Shown piece after piece: positions 53,044-60,915 of a stretch of 64,000 nucleotides of DNA. Under the pieces are notes generated by a model that saw nothing but the letters and a program-made list of their open reading frames with translations, was not told the DNA's origin and ran no database searches. This DNA is from Caulobacterales bacterium (GTDB lineage Bacteria; Pseudomonadota; Alphaproteobacteria; Caulobacterales; Parvularculaceae). Every line of letters starts with the position of its first letter. Position 1 is the stretch's first letter. The DNA lies in NCBI GenBank assembly GCA_020638525.1, contig JACKIL010000001.1:310001-374000 (forward strand), given 5' to 3'. The position numbers were made by a program, and so were the translations under genes.

Positions 53044-53976
53044 GTGAGCCCGCGCGAGCTATTCGTTCTCATCGCCATGTGTACGGTGTGGGGCTTCCAC
53101 TTCGTCGTCATCAAGGTGACGGTCGAAACGGTGCCTCCGATGTTCTACGCCTCGATGCGTATGGCGCTCGTCGCCCTGCTGCTGTCGCCCTGGCTTCGCT
53201 GGCGACCCGGCAAGATGAAGACCGTGCTGCTTGCGGGCGTGTGCTATGGCGCGCTCAACTACTCGCTGATGTTTACGGGGCTGCGCCTGGCGCCTGCCTC
53301 CGTCGCTGCGATCATCGGCCAGCTCTACGTGCCCTTCGCGACGATCCTCTCCGTGGTCTTCCTGTCGGAGACGGTGCGCTGGCGGCGCATTCTCGGCATA
53401 TCGCTCGCTTTCGCCGGTGTCGCCGTGATTGCGCTCTCAAAGGGCAGCATCGGCGCCGCTGATGAGCGCCTCGGCGTCGGTGCGGGGCTTCTCGCCGCCG
53501 CCGCGCTGGTCGAAGCGACCGGTTCCACGCTTGTGAAGAGCTCGAAAGGGTTCAAACCTTATGAGCTGCTCGCCTGGTTCGCTGTTATCGGCACGATTTC
53601 GCTGACGCCTGCAACTTGGCTCCTTGAAAAAGGCCAGATGGAAGCGCTGGCGGCGTCGAACAAATTGATGCTGGGCGGCGCAATCGTCTATTCGGCGGTG
53701 CTCGCATCGATCTTCGGTCACACAGCCTATTACTGGCTCCTGCAGCGCCTGCCGGTAAGCCTTGTGGCGCCGAGCAGCCTTTTGATTCCCGTCTTTGCGG
53801 TCACCTTCAGCGTTCTCTTCCTCGGCGAAGCGCTATCGGTCCGCTTCTTCATCGGCGGCGCGCTGGCGATGACGGGGGTCGCGATTGTCTTGCTGCGCAC
53901 GACGAAGGGCCGCATTGTCGAGCCCGGCGCGCCGGAAGCGGTCGTCGTCGCGCCGCCGCAGGAGGAGAAGCAATGA
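53044..53976 (+). CDS. EamA/DMT superfamily transporter
   Basis: A 310-residue inner-membrane protein with ten hydrophobic helices arranged as two EamA repeats of five. The first repeat runs from LFVLIAMCTVWGFHFVVIK to GVAVIALSKGSIG and the second from LGVGAGLLAAAALVEATG to GVAIVLLRTTKG. Family marks are the Trp-Gly in helix 1, RMALVALLLSP, APASVAAIIGQLYVPFATIL and PVFAVTFSVLFLGEAL. DMT exporters move amino acids, purines or drugs out of the cell; the substrate is not readable. The start is GTG 53044. It ends in an ATGA overlap with the amidase gene, so the two are translated together, which suggests export or recycling of a cell-wall-derived compound. Confidence 0.87.
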   Translation: MSPRELFVLIAMCTVWGFHFVVIKVTVETVPPMFYASMRMALVALLLSPWLRWRPGKMKTVLLAGVCYGALNYSLMFTGLRLAPASVAAIIGQLYVPFATILSVVFLSETVRWRRILGISLAFAGVAVIALSKGSIGAADERLGVGAGLLAAAALVEATGSTLVKSSKGFKPYELLAWFAVIGTISLTPATWLLEKGQMEALAASNKLMLGGAIVYSAVLASIFGHTAYYWLLQRLPVSLVAPSSLLIPVFAVTFSVLFLGEALSVRFFIGGALAMTGVAIVLLRTTKGRIVEPGAPEAVVVAPPQEEKQ

Positions 53977-54668
53977 ACGTGATCGACAGCCCTTCGCCGA
54001 ATTTCGACGCGCGAACGCGGAAGATCGACACGATCATCTTGCACTACACCGGCATGAAAACCGGAGAGGAGGCGCTGGCGCGCCTCTGCGATCCCGCTGC
54101 GCGCGTCAGCTCGCACTATCTTATCGAAGAAGATGGCCGCGTCTTTCGCCTCGTCGCCGAAGAACAGCGCGCATGGCACGCCGGCGTTTCAAGCTGGAAG
54201 GGCGAGGGCGAGATCAATGCGCGCTCAATCGGCATTGAGATCGTCAATCCGGGCCACGAGTGGGGCTATCGCGGCTTTCCGAAGGCGCAGGTCGATGCGC
54301 TCGTCGCGCTCCTGAAAGACATTCAATCGCGATGGAACGTGCCGCTCTCGCGTGTCATTGCTCATTCCGATGTCGCGCCGGCGCGCAAGGATGATCCCGG
54401 CGAGAAGTTTCCGTGGAAGCGCCTCGGCGACGAAGGGCTGGCGATCGGACCCTATGAAGGCGCGCCGGATGAAACCATTGATTATGCCGACGCGTTCGCC
54501 GCTCTGCGCGCCATAGGCTACGAGGTTCTCGACGTCGCGCCGGGCGTTCCGGCGACAGGCGCAGCGCTTGTTGCGTTTCAGCGCCGCTTCTGTCCGACAG
54601 AACTCGCGCAGGGCTGGAGCCCGCTGACGAAAGCCGCGCTCCTATGGGCCGCGCGCGCGATGGCTTAG
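53973..54668 (+). CDS. N-acetylmuramoyl-L-alanine amidase (AmpD/AmiD type) with peptidoglycan-binding-like tail
   Basis: A 231-residue zinc amidase of the amidase_2 family that cuts between MurNAc (or anhydroMurNAc) and the stem peptide. Zinc ligands are seen as His24 in IILHYTGM, His131 in VIAHSDVAPARKDDPG and Asp141 in the same segment. SIGIEIVNPGHEWG and FPWKRL complete the fold. Residues ~165-231 look like a peptidoglycan-binding domain (AALRAIGYEV, ALVAFQRRFCP). No signal peptide is visible, so a cytosolic recycling role as in AmpD is favoured. It is translationally coupled to the EamA transporter, and its 3' end overlaps that of the decarboxylase gene by four bases. Confidence 0.9.
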   Translation: MNVIDSPSPNFDARTRKIDTIILHYTGMKTGEEALARLCDPAARVSSHYLIEEDGRVFRLVAEEQRAWHAGVSSWKGEGEINARSIGIEIVNPGHEWGYRGFPKAQVDALVALLKDIQSRWNVPLSRVIAHSDVAPARKDDPGEKFPWKRLGDEGLAIGPYEGAPDETIDYADAFAALRAIGYEVLDVAPGVPATGAALVAFQRRFCPTELAQGWSPLTKAALLWAARAMA

Positions 54669-56158
54669 GCCCTCTCGCGAACCTTCCGCCACGCCGCCAG
54701 CGTTTCCTCCGCAAGGAGATCGATCGCGTCGAAGTCCGTCTCGCCGGAAGAGATCGAAACGCGCATGATCTTCTTGCCCTTCCATGCCGCGCCGCTGACA
54801 TAACAGCGATTGCGCCGCTGGATCTCGGCGATGACCTCGTCGGTGAGGCGCGCTTGCGTTTCTCGATCCTTTTCAGGCGCGAAAGCGATCGCGAGCTGGT
54901 TCAGCACGACTTCGTTGAGAATCTCGACGCCGGGTTCGCTCTTGAGGCGCGAGGCGAGGCGCCTGGCGCAATCGCAGTGGCGCAGGATCATCTCTTCAAC
55001 GCCTGAACGGCCGAGCGCTTGCAGCACCGCCCACACGGCGAATCCGCGCGCGCGTCGCGATAGCTCCGGCGCGTAATTCGAAGGATCGCGCCGGCCTTCC
55101 GGCGGCGCATTGAGATAGCTTGCGGCGATCGTCATGGCGCGGCGAAGCGCGGTCGCATCCTTCACGATGGCGAAGGCGGTGTCATAAGGGATTTGCAGCC
55201 ATTTATGCCCGTCGACCGACCATGAATCGGCGCGCTCAGCACCTTTGCAGAGCGGAGCGAGGGAGGGCGTTGCGCGCGCCCAAAGGCCGAACGCACCGTC
55301 AATGTGAAGCCACGCGCCGTGCTTTTCGGAGAGCGCAGCAATCTCCGTGAACGGATCGAAGGCGCCGGAATTGATGTGCCCGGCCTGCGCGATGATGATC
55401 TTCGGGCCGTCATGTTCGGAAAGGCGCGCGGCGAGATCGCTCGCCGACATGCGGCCTTCACCGTCGATGGCGATGCGCACGAAATTGCGCTCGCCGAAGC
55501 CGAGATAGCGAAGGGCCGCAAAGATCGTCGAATGCGCTTCCTCGCCGAGAAACACTTTTATCTCAGGCGCGCCAAAGACGCCGCGTTCTTCAATGCTCCA
55601 TCCGGCGCGGGAGAGAACTTCATTTCTCGCCGCGGCGAGGCAGGTGAAGCCCGCCATTGTCGCGCCGGTCGTGAAACCGAAACCGCAATCGCTCGGGAGA
55701 TCGAAGAGGCCGAGGAGCCACTTCATCGAGACTTCTTCGGCGACGGCTGCGGCGGGCGCTGTCGCATAGAGGCCGGAATTCTGCCCCCAGGCGGAGGTGA
55801 GCCAGTCAGCAGCAACGCCCGCCGGGTGCGAGGCGCCCATAACCCATGCGTAGAAGTTCGGACCCGCATTGCCCATCAGGCCCGGCGCGGCTGCGGCGGC
55901 GAGGTCGCGAATGACGTCGCCGGCGGCGCGCGGGCGATCCGCAAACGGAACATCGAAGGCCGCCATCAAAGCTTTCGGGTCGGCCGATGGCGCAGGGCCC
56001 CGCGTTTTGATGTCGAGGCGGAAATCGTAGGCCGCTTCCAGCGCCGCTTCGAAAGCGTCGTGCATGTCGGCGGGGCTCGCCATGTCGGAATTCTTCTTGT
56101 CGGCGTTCATAAGCGCGCTTCTTGTTGGCGGCGTTTCAAGGAGTGTGGAGAGCGTCAT
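54665..56158 (-). CDS. pyridoxal-phosphate-dependent aromatic/other L-amino-acid decarboxylase (group II)
   Basis: A 497-residue PLP enzyme of the group II decarboxylase family (aromatic-amino-acid, glutamate and related decarboxylases), releasing CO2 to give an amine. Lys319 in SWSVDGHKWLQIPYD binds PLP, Asp287 in WLHIDGAFG holds the pyridine nitrogen, and His209 in EEAHSTIF stacks on the ring. N-terminal segments GPNFYAWVMGASHPAGVAAD and GFTTGATMAGF match the family. The start is uncertain between Met1 and Met17 (MNADKKNSDMAS). It is monocistronic and convergent with the amidase gene, sharing four bases. The amine product and use are unknown; tryptophan or tyrosine are natural guesses. Confidence 0.87.
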   Translation of the reverse strand: MTLSTLLETPPTRSALMNADKKNSDMASPADMHDAFEAALEAAYDFRLDIKTRGPAPSADPKALMAAFDVPFADRPRAAGDVIRDLAAAAAPGLMGNAGPNFYAWVMGASHPAGVAADWLTSAWGQNSGLYATAPAAAVAEEVSMKWLLGLFDLPSDCGFGFTTGATMAGFTCLAAARNEVLSRAGWSIEERGVFGAPEIKVFLGEEAHSTIFAALRYLGFGERNFVRIAIDGEGRMSASDLAARLSEHDGPKIIIAQAGHINSGAFDPFTEIAALSEKHGAWLHIDGAFGLWARATPSLAPLCKGAERADSWSVDGHKWLQIPYDTAFAIVKDATALRRAMTIAASYLNAPPEGRRDPSNYAPELSRRARGFAVWAVLQALGRSGVEEMILRHCDCARRLASRLKSEPGVEILNEVVLNQLAIAFAPEKDRETQARLTDEVIAEIQRRNRCYVSGAAWKGKKIMRVSISSGETDFDAIDLLAEETLAAWRKVRERA

Positions 56159-56312
56159 ATCTCTGGTCTTTTTTGCAGTCGATCCGTTTCGTGCGGTCGA
56201 TATGCAATCTCTTCATCTGGCGCGCTGTGCCGCTCGTCACTCCTTTTTGGCGGTCTTTCTCTCGCCGCAAAGGGCGAGTAGGGCTTGCATTGTATCGTCG
56301 GAGGTGAACGGC

Positions 56313-56477
56313 ATGGCGCATCATAAGAGAAAGGGTCCGAAATCGACCCGGGCTGGCTGCCTCCTGTGCAAGCCGCATAAACGGCAGGGCGCGCCCAAGG
56401 CGGAACGCCTCAAATTCGGGGATTTGCGCCGCCTTCAGCGATATCGGGCGGAGAGCGCGGTGCGACCAGCGCCTTGA
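56313..56477 (+). CDS. small basic CxxC protein
   Basis: A 54-residue protein with a strong GGAGGT seven bases before ATG 56313; a longer frame through the previous region is not needed. The sequence is highly basic (MAHHKRKGPKSTRAG) with one CxxC in AGCLLCKPHKRQG and a C-terminal helix with LKFGDLRRLQRYR. The pattern AGC-x-x-CKPHK recurs in many small proteobacterial proteins of unknown role, probably nucleic-acid associated or zinc-binding. It ends 31 bases before the RNase P RNA and may share its promoter region. Confidence 0.65.
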   Translation: MAHHKRKGPKSTRAGCLLCKPHKRQGAPKAERLKFGDLRRLQRYRAESAVRPAP

Positions 56478-56508
56478 CCCCGGGCCCCCTAGGCCGCACA
56501 TCTTGCCC

Positions 56509-56960
56509 GTCAGACGGCCGGGCGGCCGCTCCGCCTTCGCCCTCCGGGCTATGGCGCGACAAGGCTCTTCGTTCCTTTCAGGGGCCTTGCCGCGCCGTAG
56601 CTCGCAGAGCGAAGGCGGGGAGGAAAGTCCGGGCTCCACGAAGACAAGGCGCCGGGTAACGCCCGGCCGGTTCGCCTTTCGGGGCGGGCCGAGGGAAAGC
56701 GCCACAGAGATCGAACCGCTCCGGCCAGCCGGAGTAAGGGTGAAAAGGTGCGGTAAGAGCGCACCGGCGGGCCAGCAATGGACCGCGCATGGCAAGCCCC
56801 GTCTGGAGCAAGACCGAATAGGGGCGGCGTCCCGAAAGGGGGATGCGTCTTCGCATCCAGTCGCCCGGGTTGGTTGCTAGAGGCGTCGCGCAAGCGGCGT
56901 CCCAGAGGAATGGTCGCCGCCTCGCAAGAGGTACAGAACCCGGCTTACAGGCCGTCTGAC
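56509..56960 (+). ncRNA. rnpB: RNase P RNA (class A)
   Basis: The catalytic RNA of RNase P, which trims tRNA 5' ends. The universally conserved 5' block GAGGAAAGTCCGGGCTCC is at about 56619-56637, and the conserved 3' block CAGAACCCGGCTTACAGG is near 56933-56950. Helix P1 is confirmed: GTCAGACGGCC (56509-56519) pairs perfectly with GGCCGTCTGAC (56950-56960). Between them are the GGTAACGCCCGG element, the GGGTGAAAAGGTGCGGTAAGAGCGCACC-type specificity region (shown here in name only, near 56735-56765) and AGAGGAATGGTCGCC near 56901. P3 is extended by a palindromic element (see 56531-56618). A T-rich tail ACTTTTACC follows. Several open frames over this RNA are accidental. Confidence 0.93.
56531..56618 (+). 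repeat. palindromic element forming an enlarged P3 arm of RNase P RNA
   Basis: CCGCCTTCGC (56531-56540) pairs with GCGAAGGCGG (56609-56618). Inside, GGCTATGGCGCGACAAGGC pairs with GCCTTGCCGCGCCGTAGC apart from G-U steps. The long imperfect palindrome (88 bases) makes P3 about twice the usual size. Its style, CCGCCTTCGC plus GCTAYGGCGCG, is that of mobile palindromic repeats common in alphaproteobacterial genomes. Confidence 0.6.
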
Positions 56961-57004
56961 ACTTTTACCAGCAATAGAAGATTGCCGACTTGGAGCGTTC
57001 GCTT

Positions 57005-57457
57005 ATGGTGCGCGCGATGCAAAACGCGATTCACGCTTGGCCCGTTGCAAACCCTTATGTCGAACGCCGTGTCGTCAGCGCTGGCGACATTGATGGCTTC
57101 GGGCACGTCAACAATGTGCGCTATATCGACTGGGCGAATGAGATCGCCTGGGCGCATTCGGCGACGCTTGGTCTTTCTTTCGAAGACTATGAACGCATCG
57201 GCGTCGGCTGCGTCGTCTGGCGCCATGAATTCGATTATGTCGCGCCGGCGCTGAAAGACGAAGCCGTCGATATCGCGACGTGGATCGCCGAAAGCGACGG
57301 GCGCGTGCGCCTGACGCGCGCTTATGAGTTTCGCCGCGCTTCGGATGACAAGGTGCTCTTCCGCGGACGCACGAAATTCGTCACCATCGACATGAAGTCA
57401 GGCAAGCCCGCGCGCATGCCGAAAGAGTTTATCGAGGCTTATCAGCCAACGGAATAA
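57005..57457 (+). CDS. hotdog-fold acyl-CoA thioesterase (YbgC/4-hydroxybenzoyl-CoA thioesterase-like)
   Basis: A 150-residue single hotdog-domain protein likely hydrolysing short or aromatic acyl-CoA or acyl-ACP esters. The start is ATG 57005, nine bases after GGAG; TTG 56990 or ATG 57017 are alternatives. The key segment is VVSAGDIDGFGHVNNVRYIDW, quoted in part as DIDGFGHVNNVRY, containing the catalytic Asp and the HVNN motif. WRHEFDYVAPALKDEAVDI and VLFRGRTKFVTID finish the fold. It sits directly after rnpB and 12 bases before yajQ in the same direction, so the two are likely one operon. No Tol-Pal genes are near, unlike ybgC. Confidence 0.82.
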   Translation: MVRAMQNAIHAWPVANPYVERRVVSAGDIDGFGHVNNVRYIDWANEIAWAHSATLGLSFEDYERIGVGCVVWRHEFDYVAPALKDEAVDIATWIAESDGRVRLTRAYEFRRASDDKVLFRGRTKFVTIDMKSGKPARMPKEFIEAYQPTE

Positions 57458-57469
57458 AGGGGAGAAACC

Positions 57470-57955
57470 ATGCCCTCATTCGATATCGTTTCCGAAGTCG
57501 ATCTCGCCGAAGCCAACAACGCGATTCAGAACGTCATGCGCGAAATCGGAACGCGTTATGACTTCAAGGGATCGAAGTCGAAGGTTGAAATCGCGGAAGC
57601 CGTCATCACCATTCACGCTGACGACCAGATGAAGCTGCGGCAGGTGCACGAAATCCTGCAGGGCAATCTGCAAAAGCGCGGCATCGAGCCGGGCTCGCTA
57701 GATTATCAGAAGGAAGAGCCCGCGGCCGGCCAGTCGGTTCGCCAGACCGTGAAGATCAAGGAAGGCATCGACAAGGAACTCGCCAAGAAGCTCGTCAAGG
57801 AGATCAAGGACGCCAAGTTCAAGGTGCAGGCGGCGATTCAGGGCGATGAGCTGCGCGTCACGGGCAAGAAGCGCGACGACCTGCAGGAAGTGATCGCCTT
57901 TATCAAAGGGCTCAAGATCGAGCAGCCGCTGCAGTTCAAGAACTTCCGGGATTGA
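57470..57955 (+). CDS. YajQ family nucleotide-binding protein
   Basis: A 161-residue cytosolic protein of the YajQ (UPF0234) family, members of which bind cyclic di-GMP and act as effectors, or bind RNA/GTP. The conserved start PSFDIVSEVDLAEANNAIQN and the segments GTRYDFKGSKSKVEI, KLVKEIKDAKFKVQAAIQGD and VTGKKRDDLQEVIAFIK are intact. Length is the family norm. GGGGAG lies just before the start. It follows the thioesterase after 12 bases; the acyl carrier protein gene starts 63 bases further on. c-di-GMP binding here is inferred from family knowledge. Confidence 0.92.
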   Translation: MPSFDIVSEVDLAEANNAIQNVMREIGTRYDFKGSKSKVEIAEAVITIHADDQMKLRQVHEILQGNLQKRGIEPGSLDYQKEEPAAGQSVRQTVKIKEGIDKELAKKLVKEIKDAKFKVQAAIQGDELRVTGKKRDDLQEVIAFIKGLKIEQPLQFKNFRD

Positions 57956-58018
57956 GCCTCAGCGCGTGGACAGGCGCGCGCTCATGCGATAAACCCAGAA
58001 AAAACATGGGGGTAAGCG

Positions 58019-58270
58019 ATGGCGGAAATGGAAGCGGCGCTGCTCGAGATCATCAAGAACCACGCTGTCGGGCTCACCGGGCCGCTGACGCGCGAAACGC
58101 CGGTTTCGGACCTCGGCATCGACTCCTTCGCGGTGGTCGAGATCATCTATGAGGTCGAAGAGAAGCTGCACGTTGAGGTTCCCTTCAACGCCAATGAGAA
58201 TCCCTTCGGCGAGATGAAGTCGGTCGGCGATCTCATCGACGCGCTTCAAAAACTCGCCAAGCCGGCTTGA
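58019..58270 (+). CDS. acyl carrier protein, specialised (NodF-like)
   Basis: An 83-residue acyl carrier protein. The phosphopantetheine attachment site is Ser36 in SDLGIDSFAVVEIIYEVEE, with the hydrophobic SF-x-VVE in place of the DSL of the housekeeping AcpP. Helix II continues with acidic residues for partner binding. It is followed after four bases by a ketosynthase gene, so it probably serves that enzyme to build a special acyl chain rather than bulk fatty acids. The NodF/NodE pair of rhizobia has the same arrangement. The product (lipid A chain, signalling lipid or polyketide-like) is unknown. Confidence 0.87.
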   Translation: MAEMEAALLEIIKNHAVGLTGPLTRETPVSDLGIDSFAVVEIIYEVEEKLHVEVPFNANENPFGEMKSVGDLIDALQKLAKPA

Positions 58271-58274
58271 GGCG

Positions 58275-59486
58275 ATGACGCGCAGGGTTGTCGTAACGGG
58301 GCTGGGCGGCGTTTGCGCGACGGGCGCGAATGTTCCTGAATTCTGGGAAAATCTGAAAGCCGGCAAGTGCGGCATCGACAAGCGGACCTATTCCGCTGGC
58401 GAAGGTCTCGACATCACGCTGCCGGTCGCGCCAGTCGATAATTTCGAGACTCGCGCGGCTGAACTGGGCCGTGACATGACGCGGGCCGATCGGTTCACGC
58501 AATTCGCCATCGCGGCGGCTGACGAGGCTGTCGCCGATTCAGGCATCGATCTCGCATCCGGCCTCGGCGCGCGCACGGCGGCGATCATCGGCACCGGCAT
58601 TGGCGGGCAGGCGGCGATGGATGCGGCCTATATCGGCATGCTCCGCCACGGGCGCCGGCCGCATCCCCTGAGCATCCTCAAGACCATTCCGAATGCTGCG
58701 GCGAGCCATGTCTCGATCCGCTATGGCGCGCGCGGGCCGGCTTTCGCGATTTCGAGCGCCTGCGCGTCCGGCGCGCATGCGATCGGCGTTTGCGCCGAGT
58801 TCATCCGCTCGGGCGTCGCCGATGCAGGCATCGCGGGCGCAAGCGAAGCTGTGCTGACTTTCGGCGCGCTCGAAGCGTGGAAGGCGATGCATATCGTTTC
58901 GGACGAGCTTTGCCGACCATTTTCGAAGAACCGCAAAGGGCTCGTCATCGGCGAAGGCGCGGGCGTTCTCGTACTCGAAGAATACGAAGCGGCGAAGGCC
59001 CGCGGCGCGAAGATTTACGCGGAACTCGTCGGCTTCGGCATGAACGCCGACGGCAAGGACATGATCAATCCGGATGTGAACGGCGCGGCGGGCGCGATGC
59101 GCATCGCGCTTGAGACGGTCAAGATCGATGATCCGTCAGCGGTCTATATCAACGCGCATGGCACCGGCACGCTGATGAACGATCCGACGGAGACGAAAGC
59201 GATCCGCGACGTCTTCGGCGCTGACGCCGACAAGCTTGTCGTCTCGTCGACAAAGTCGATGCACGGGCATTTGCTGGGCGCCGCCGGCGGGATCGAAGCG
59301 ATCGCTTCCATTCTCGCGCTGAAGAACGGCGTCGTTCCGCCTACGGTCAATTATGACGAACCGGACCCGGCCTGCGATCTCGATTATGCGCCGAACGAAG
59401 CGAAGGAGCGCAAGATCGACGTCGCGATCTCGAATTCCTTCGCCTTTGGCGGGCTGAACGCGGTGCTCGCGTTCAAGCGGGTCTAG
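58275..59486 (+). CDS. beta-ketoacyl-[ACP] synthase (KAS II/NodE-like)
   Basis: A 403-residue condensing enzyme of the thiolase fold. The catalytic triad is visible: Cys163 in ISSACASGAHAIG, His295 in NAHGTGTLMNDPTE and His332 in STKSMHGHLLGAAGG, with the supporting Lys327. The opening RRVVVTGLGGVCATGANVPEF (in part) and the closing ISNSFAFGGLNAVLAF are normal for KAS II/FabF. It is translationally adjacent to the special acyl carrier protein. Its end lies only two bases from the stop of a convergent membrane-protein gene. Chain length and product cannot be told. No fabG, fabZ or acyltransferase is nearby. Confidence 0.88.
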   Translation: MTRRVVVTGLGGVCATGANVPEFWENLKAGKCGIDKRTYSAGEGLDITLPVAPVDNFETRAAELGRDMTRADRFTQFAIAAADEAVADSGIDLASGLGARTAAIIGTGIGGQAAMDAAYIGMLRHGRRPHPLSILKTIPNAAASHVSIRYGARGPAFAISSACASGAHAIGVCAEFIRSGVADAGIAGASEAVLTFGALEAWKAMHIVSDELCRPFSKNRKGLVIGEGAGVLVLEEYEAAKARGAKIYAELVGFGMNADGKDMINPDVNGAAGAMRIALETVKIDDPSAVYINAHGTGTLMNDPTETKAIRDVFGADADKLVVSSTKSMHGHLLGAAGGIEAIASILALKNGVVPPTVNYDEPDPACDLDYAPNEAKERKIDVAISNSFAFGGLNAVLAFKRV

Positions 59487-59488
59487 CT

Positions 59489-59851
59489 TCAAGCCGCGGC
59501 CGGCTTGCCCTTCTTGCTGAGCGTCATCTTGTGGATGCGATGACGCAGCGCCACGAAGACCGCGATCATGACCAGCAGGCCGAAGAAGCGAACGACATAA
59601 ACGCCGAGATCGGCCGGAGCGGAATGGAACATCGCGCCGATGGTCGCGTAGATCGTGTGAATGTCCGCGCCCGAGAGGGCCTGCGCCATCACCGGCCAGA
59701 CCATGCGGTCGAGGAACAGGGCGACAAGCGCCATCTTCCAGACCGGCGCATCCTTGCGCACGAACATGGCGAGGAAGAACGCAATAATCACCGCGGGAAT
59801 GATATCAGCGCCGGAAAATCCAAGGCTGATGATATAGCTTAGGTCTTTCAT
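59489..59851 (-). CDS. small integral membrane protein of unknown function
   Basis: A 120-residue protein with three to four hydrophobic helices: ~12-30 (SGADIIPAVIIAFFLAMFV), ~37-58 (MALVALFLDRMVWPVMAQAL), ~65-80 and ~84-102 (VYVVRFFGLLVMIAVFVAL). The C-terminus is basic (RHRIHKMTLSKKGK) and cytosolic by the positive-inside rule. It carries an Asp-Arg pair within the second helix (LFLDRMVW), which may be functional. GGAGAAGAGCC lies before the start. It is transcribed alone, divergent from the Ada-like gene. No family is recognised. Confidence 0.65.
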   Translation of the reverse strand: MKDLSYIISLGFSGADIIPAVIIAFFLAMFVRKDAPVWKMALVALFLDRMVWPVMAQALSGADIHTIYATIGAMFHSAPADLGVYVVRFFGLLVMIAVFVALRHRIHKMTLSKKGKPAAA

Positions 59852-60016
59852 GGCTCTTCTCCTTGAGCCTATTTAAGGGGTCATCAAGGTTAAGGGCGGG
59901 TAAAGCGATTGGGGAAAATTGCAGGGTTTTGATGGCCCTGCGGCCCGCAAGAAACGGGTGGAGAGCCGGGGCGGAGAGGGCGAGATATGGCGGACAGGAA
60001 AGAAGAGGAGAGCCAA

Positions 60017-60898
60017 ATGGCAAGCCTTGCGCTCCGCGCCGATGAGCCTTCGTTCGCCCGCGCCGATGGGTATGAGCCTGTCGCCCGCGCGATTGATTAT
60101 CTCGTCAACAATTTCGAGAGCGCGCCGAGCCTTGAGGCGACGGCGGAGCATATCGGCCTCAGCCCCGCGCATTTTCAGCGCGTCTTCAAAGAAGGCGCGG
60201 GCATTTCACCGAAACGCTTCCTGCAATTCCTCGCGGCGGGCGAGGCGAAGCAGGCGTTCGAACGCGGCGAGAGCATTCTCGATGCGGCGTTCGCGGCGGG
60301 GCTTTCAGGCCCGTCGCGCCTTCACGATCTCTTCCTCGTCGCCGAAGCGATGACGCCCGGCGCCTACAAGAAGAAGGGCGAGGGGGAGACGATCCGTTAC
60401 GCTTTCGTCGATGGCCCCTTCGGCGAAGCGCTGATCGGCGCGACGGACAAAGGCATCGCCTGGCTTGCTTTCTCAGGCCATTGCTCGCGCGCACCTGTTC
60501 TCGACGAAATGAAAGGCGACTGGCCGGCGGCGCGGTTCATTGAAGACCCTGCCTTCGTGAAGCCGCTTGCGGTGAAAGCCTTCGCCTTCGCGCAAGGCCA
60601 GCGCGAGGGAGATCCCTTGCGCCTTCATGTTCAGGGTACGAACTTTCAGCTGAAAGTCTGGAACGCGCTCCTGCACATTCCCTTCGGCGAGGTCGTCACC
60701 TACGGAAGCATCGCGCAGGAGATCGGCGCCCCGAGGGCCCAGCGCGCGGTCGGCGCGGCGGTGGGCGCGAACATGATTTCGCTCCTCATTCCCTGTCACC
60801 GGGTCATTCTGTCGTCCGGCGTCATTCACAACTATCGTTGGGGCGTCGCCCGCAAGAAAGCGATCCTGGCGATGGAGAAGGCGCTGACGGCCGCCTGA
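60017..60898 (+). CDS. Ada-like AraC-helix fused to methylated-DNA--[protein]-cysteine methyltransferase
   Basis: A 293-residue protein. Residues ~17-115 form an AraC-type double helix-turn-helix (LEATAEHIGLSPAHFQRVFK, FAAGLSGPSRLHDLF). Residues ~125-290 form an O6-methylguanine-DNA methyltransferase with the acceptor Cys in LLIPCHRVILSSG and the DNA-finger FGEVVTYGSIAQEIGAPRAQ. The N-terminal zinc phosphotriester domain of E. coli Ada is absent, so methyl-phosphotriester sensing is not expected. The ATG at 60017 has AGGAG six bases upstream; ATG 59987 is possible. It repairs O6-alkylguanine and may also bind DNA. The usual partner AlkA/AlkB genes are not nearby. Confidence 0.9.
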   Translation: MASLALRADEPSFARADGYEPVARAIDYLVNNFESAPSLEATAEHIGLSPAHFQRVFKEGAGISPKRFLQFLAAGEAKQAFERGESILDAAFAAGLSGPSRLHDLFLVAEAMTPGAYKKKGEGETIRYAFVDGPFGEALIGATDKGIAWLAFSGHCSRAPVLDEMKGDWPAARFIEDPAFVKPLAVKAFAFAQGQREGDPLRLHVQGTNFQLKVWNALLHIPFGEVVTYGSIAQEIGAPRAQRAVGAAVGANMISLLIPCHRVILSSGVIHNYRWGVARKKAILAMEKALTAA

Positions 60899-60915
60899 GG
60901 GGCGAGCGGCGACGC

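Noticed and set aside
56474..56893. Several open frames on both strands over the RNase P RNA
   Set aside because: The conserved RNase P blocks and the perfect P1 helix show a structural RNA. The frames have no ribosome site and differ between strands.
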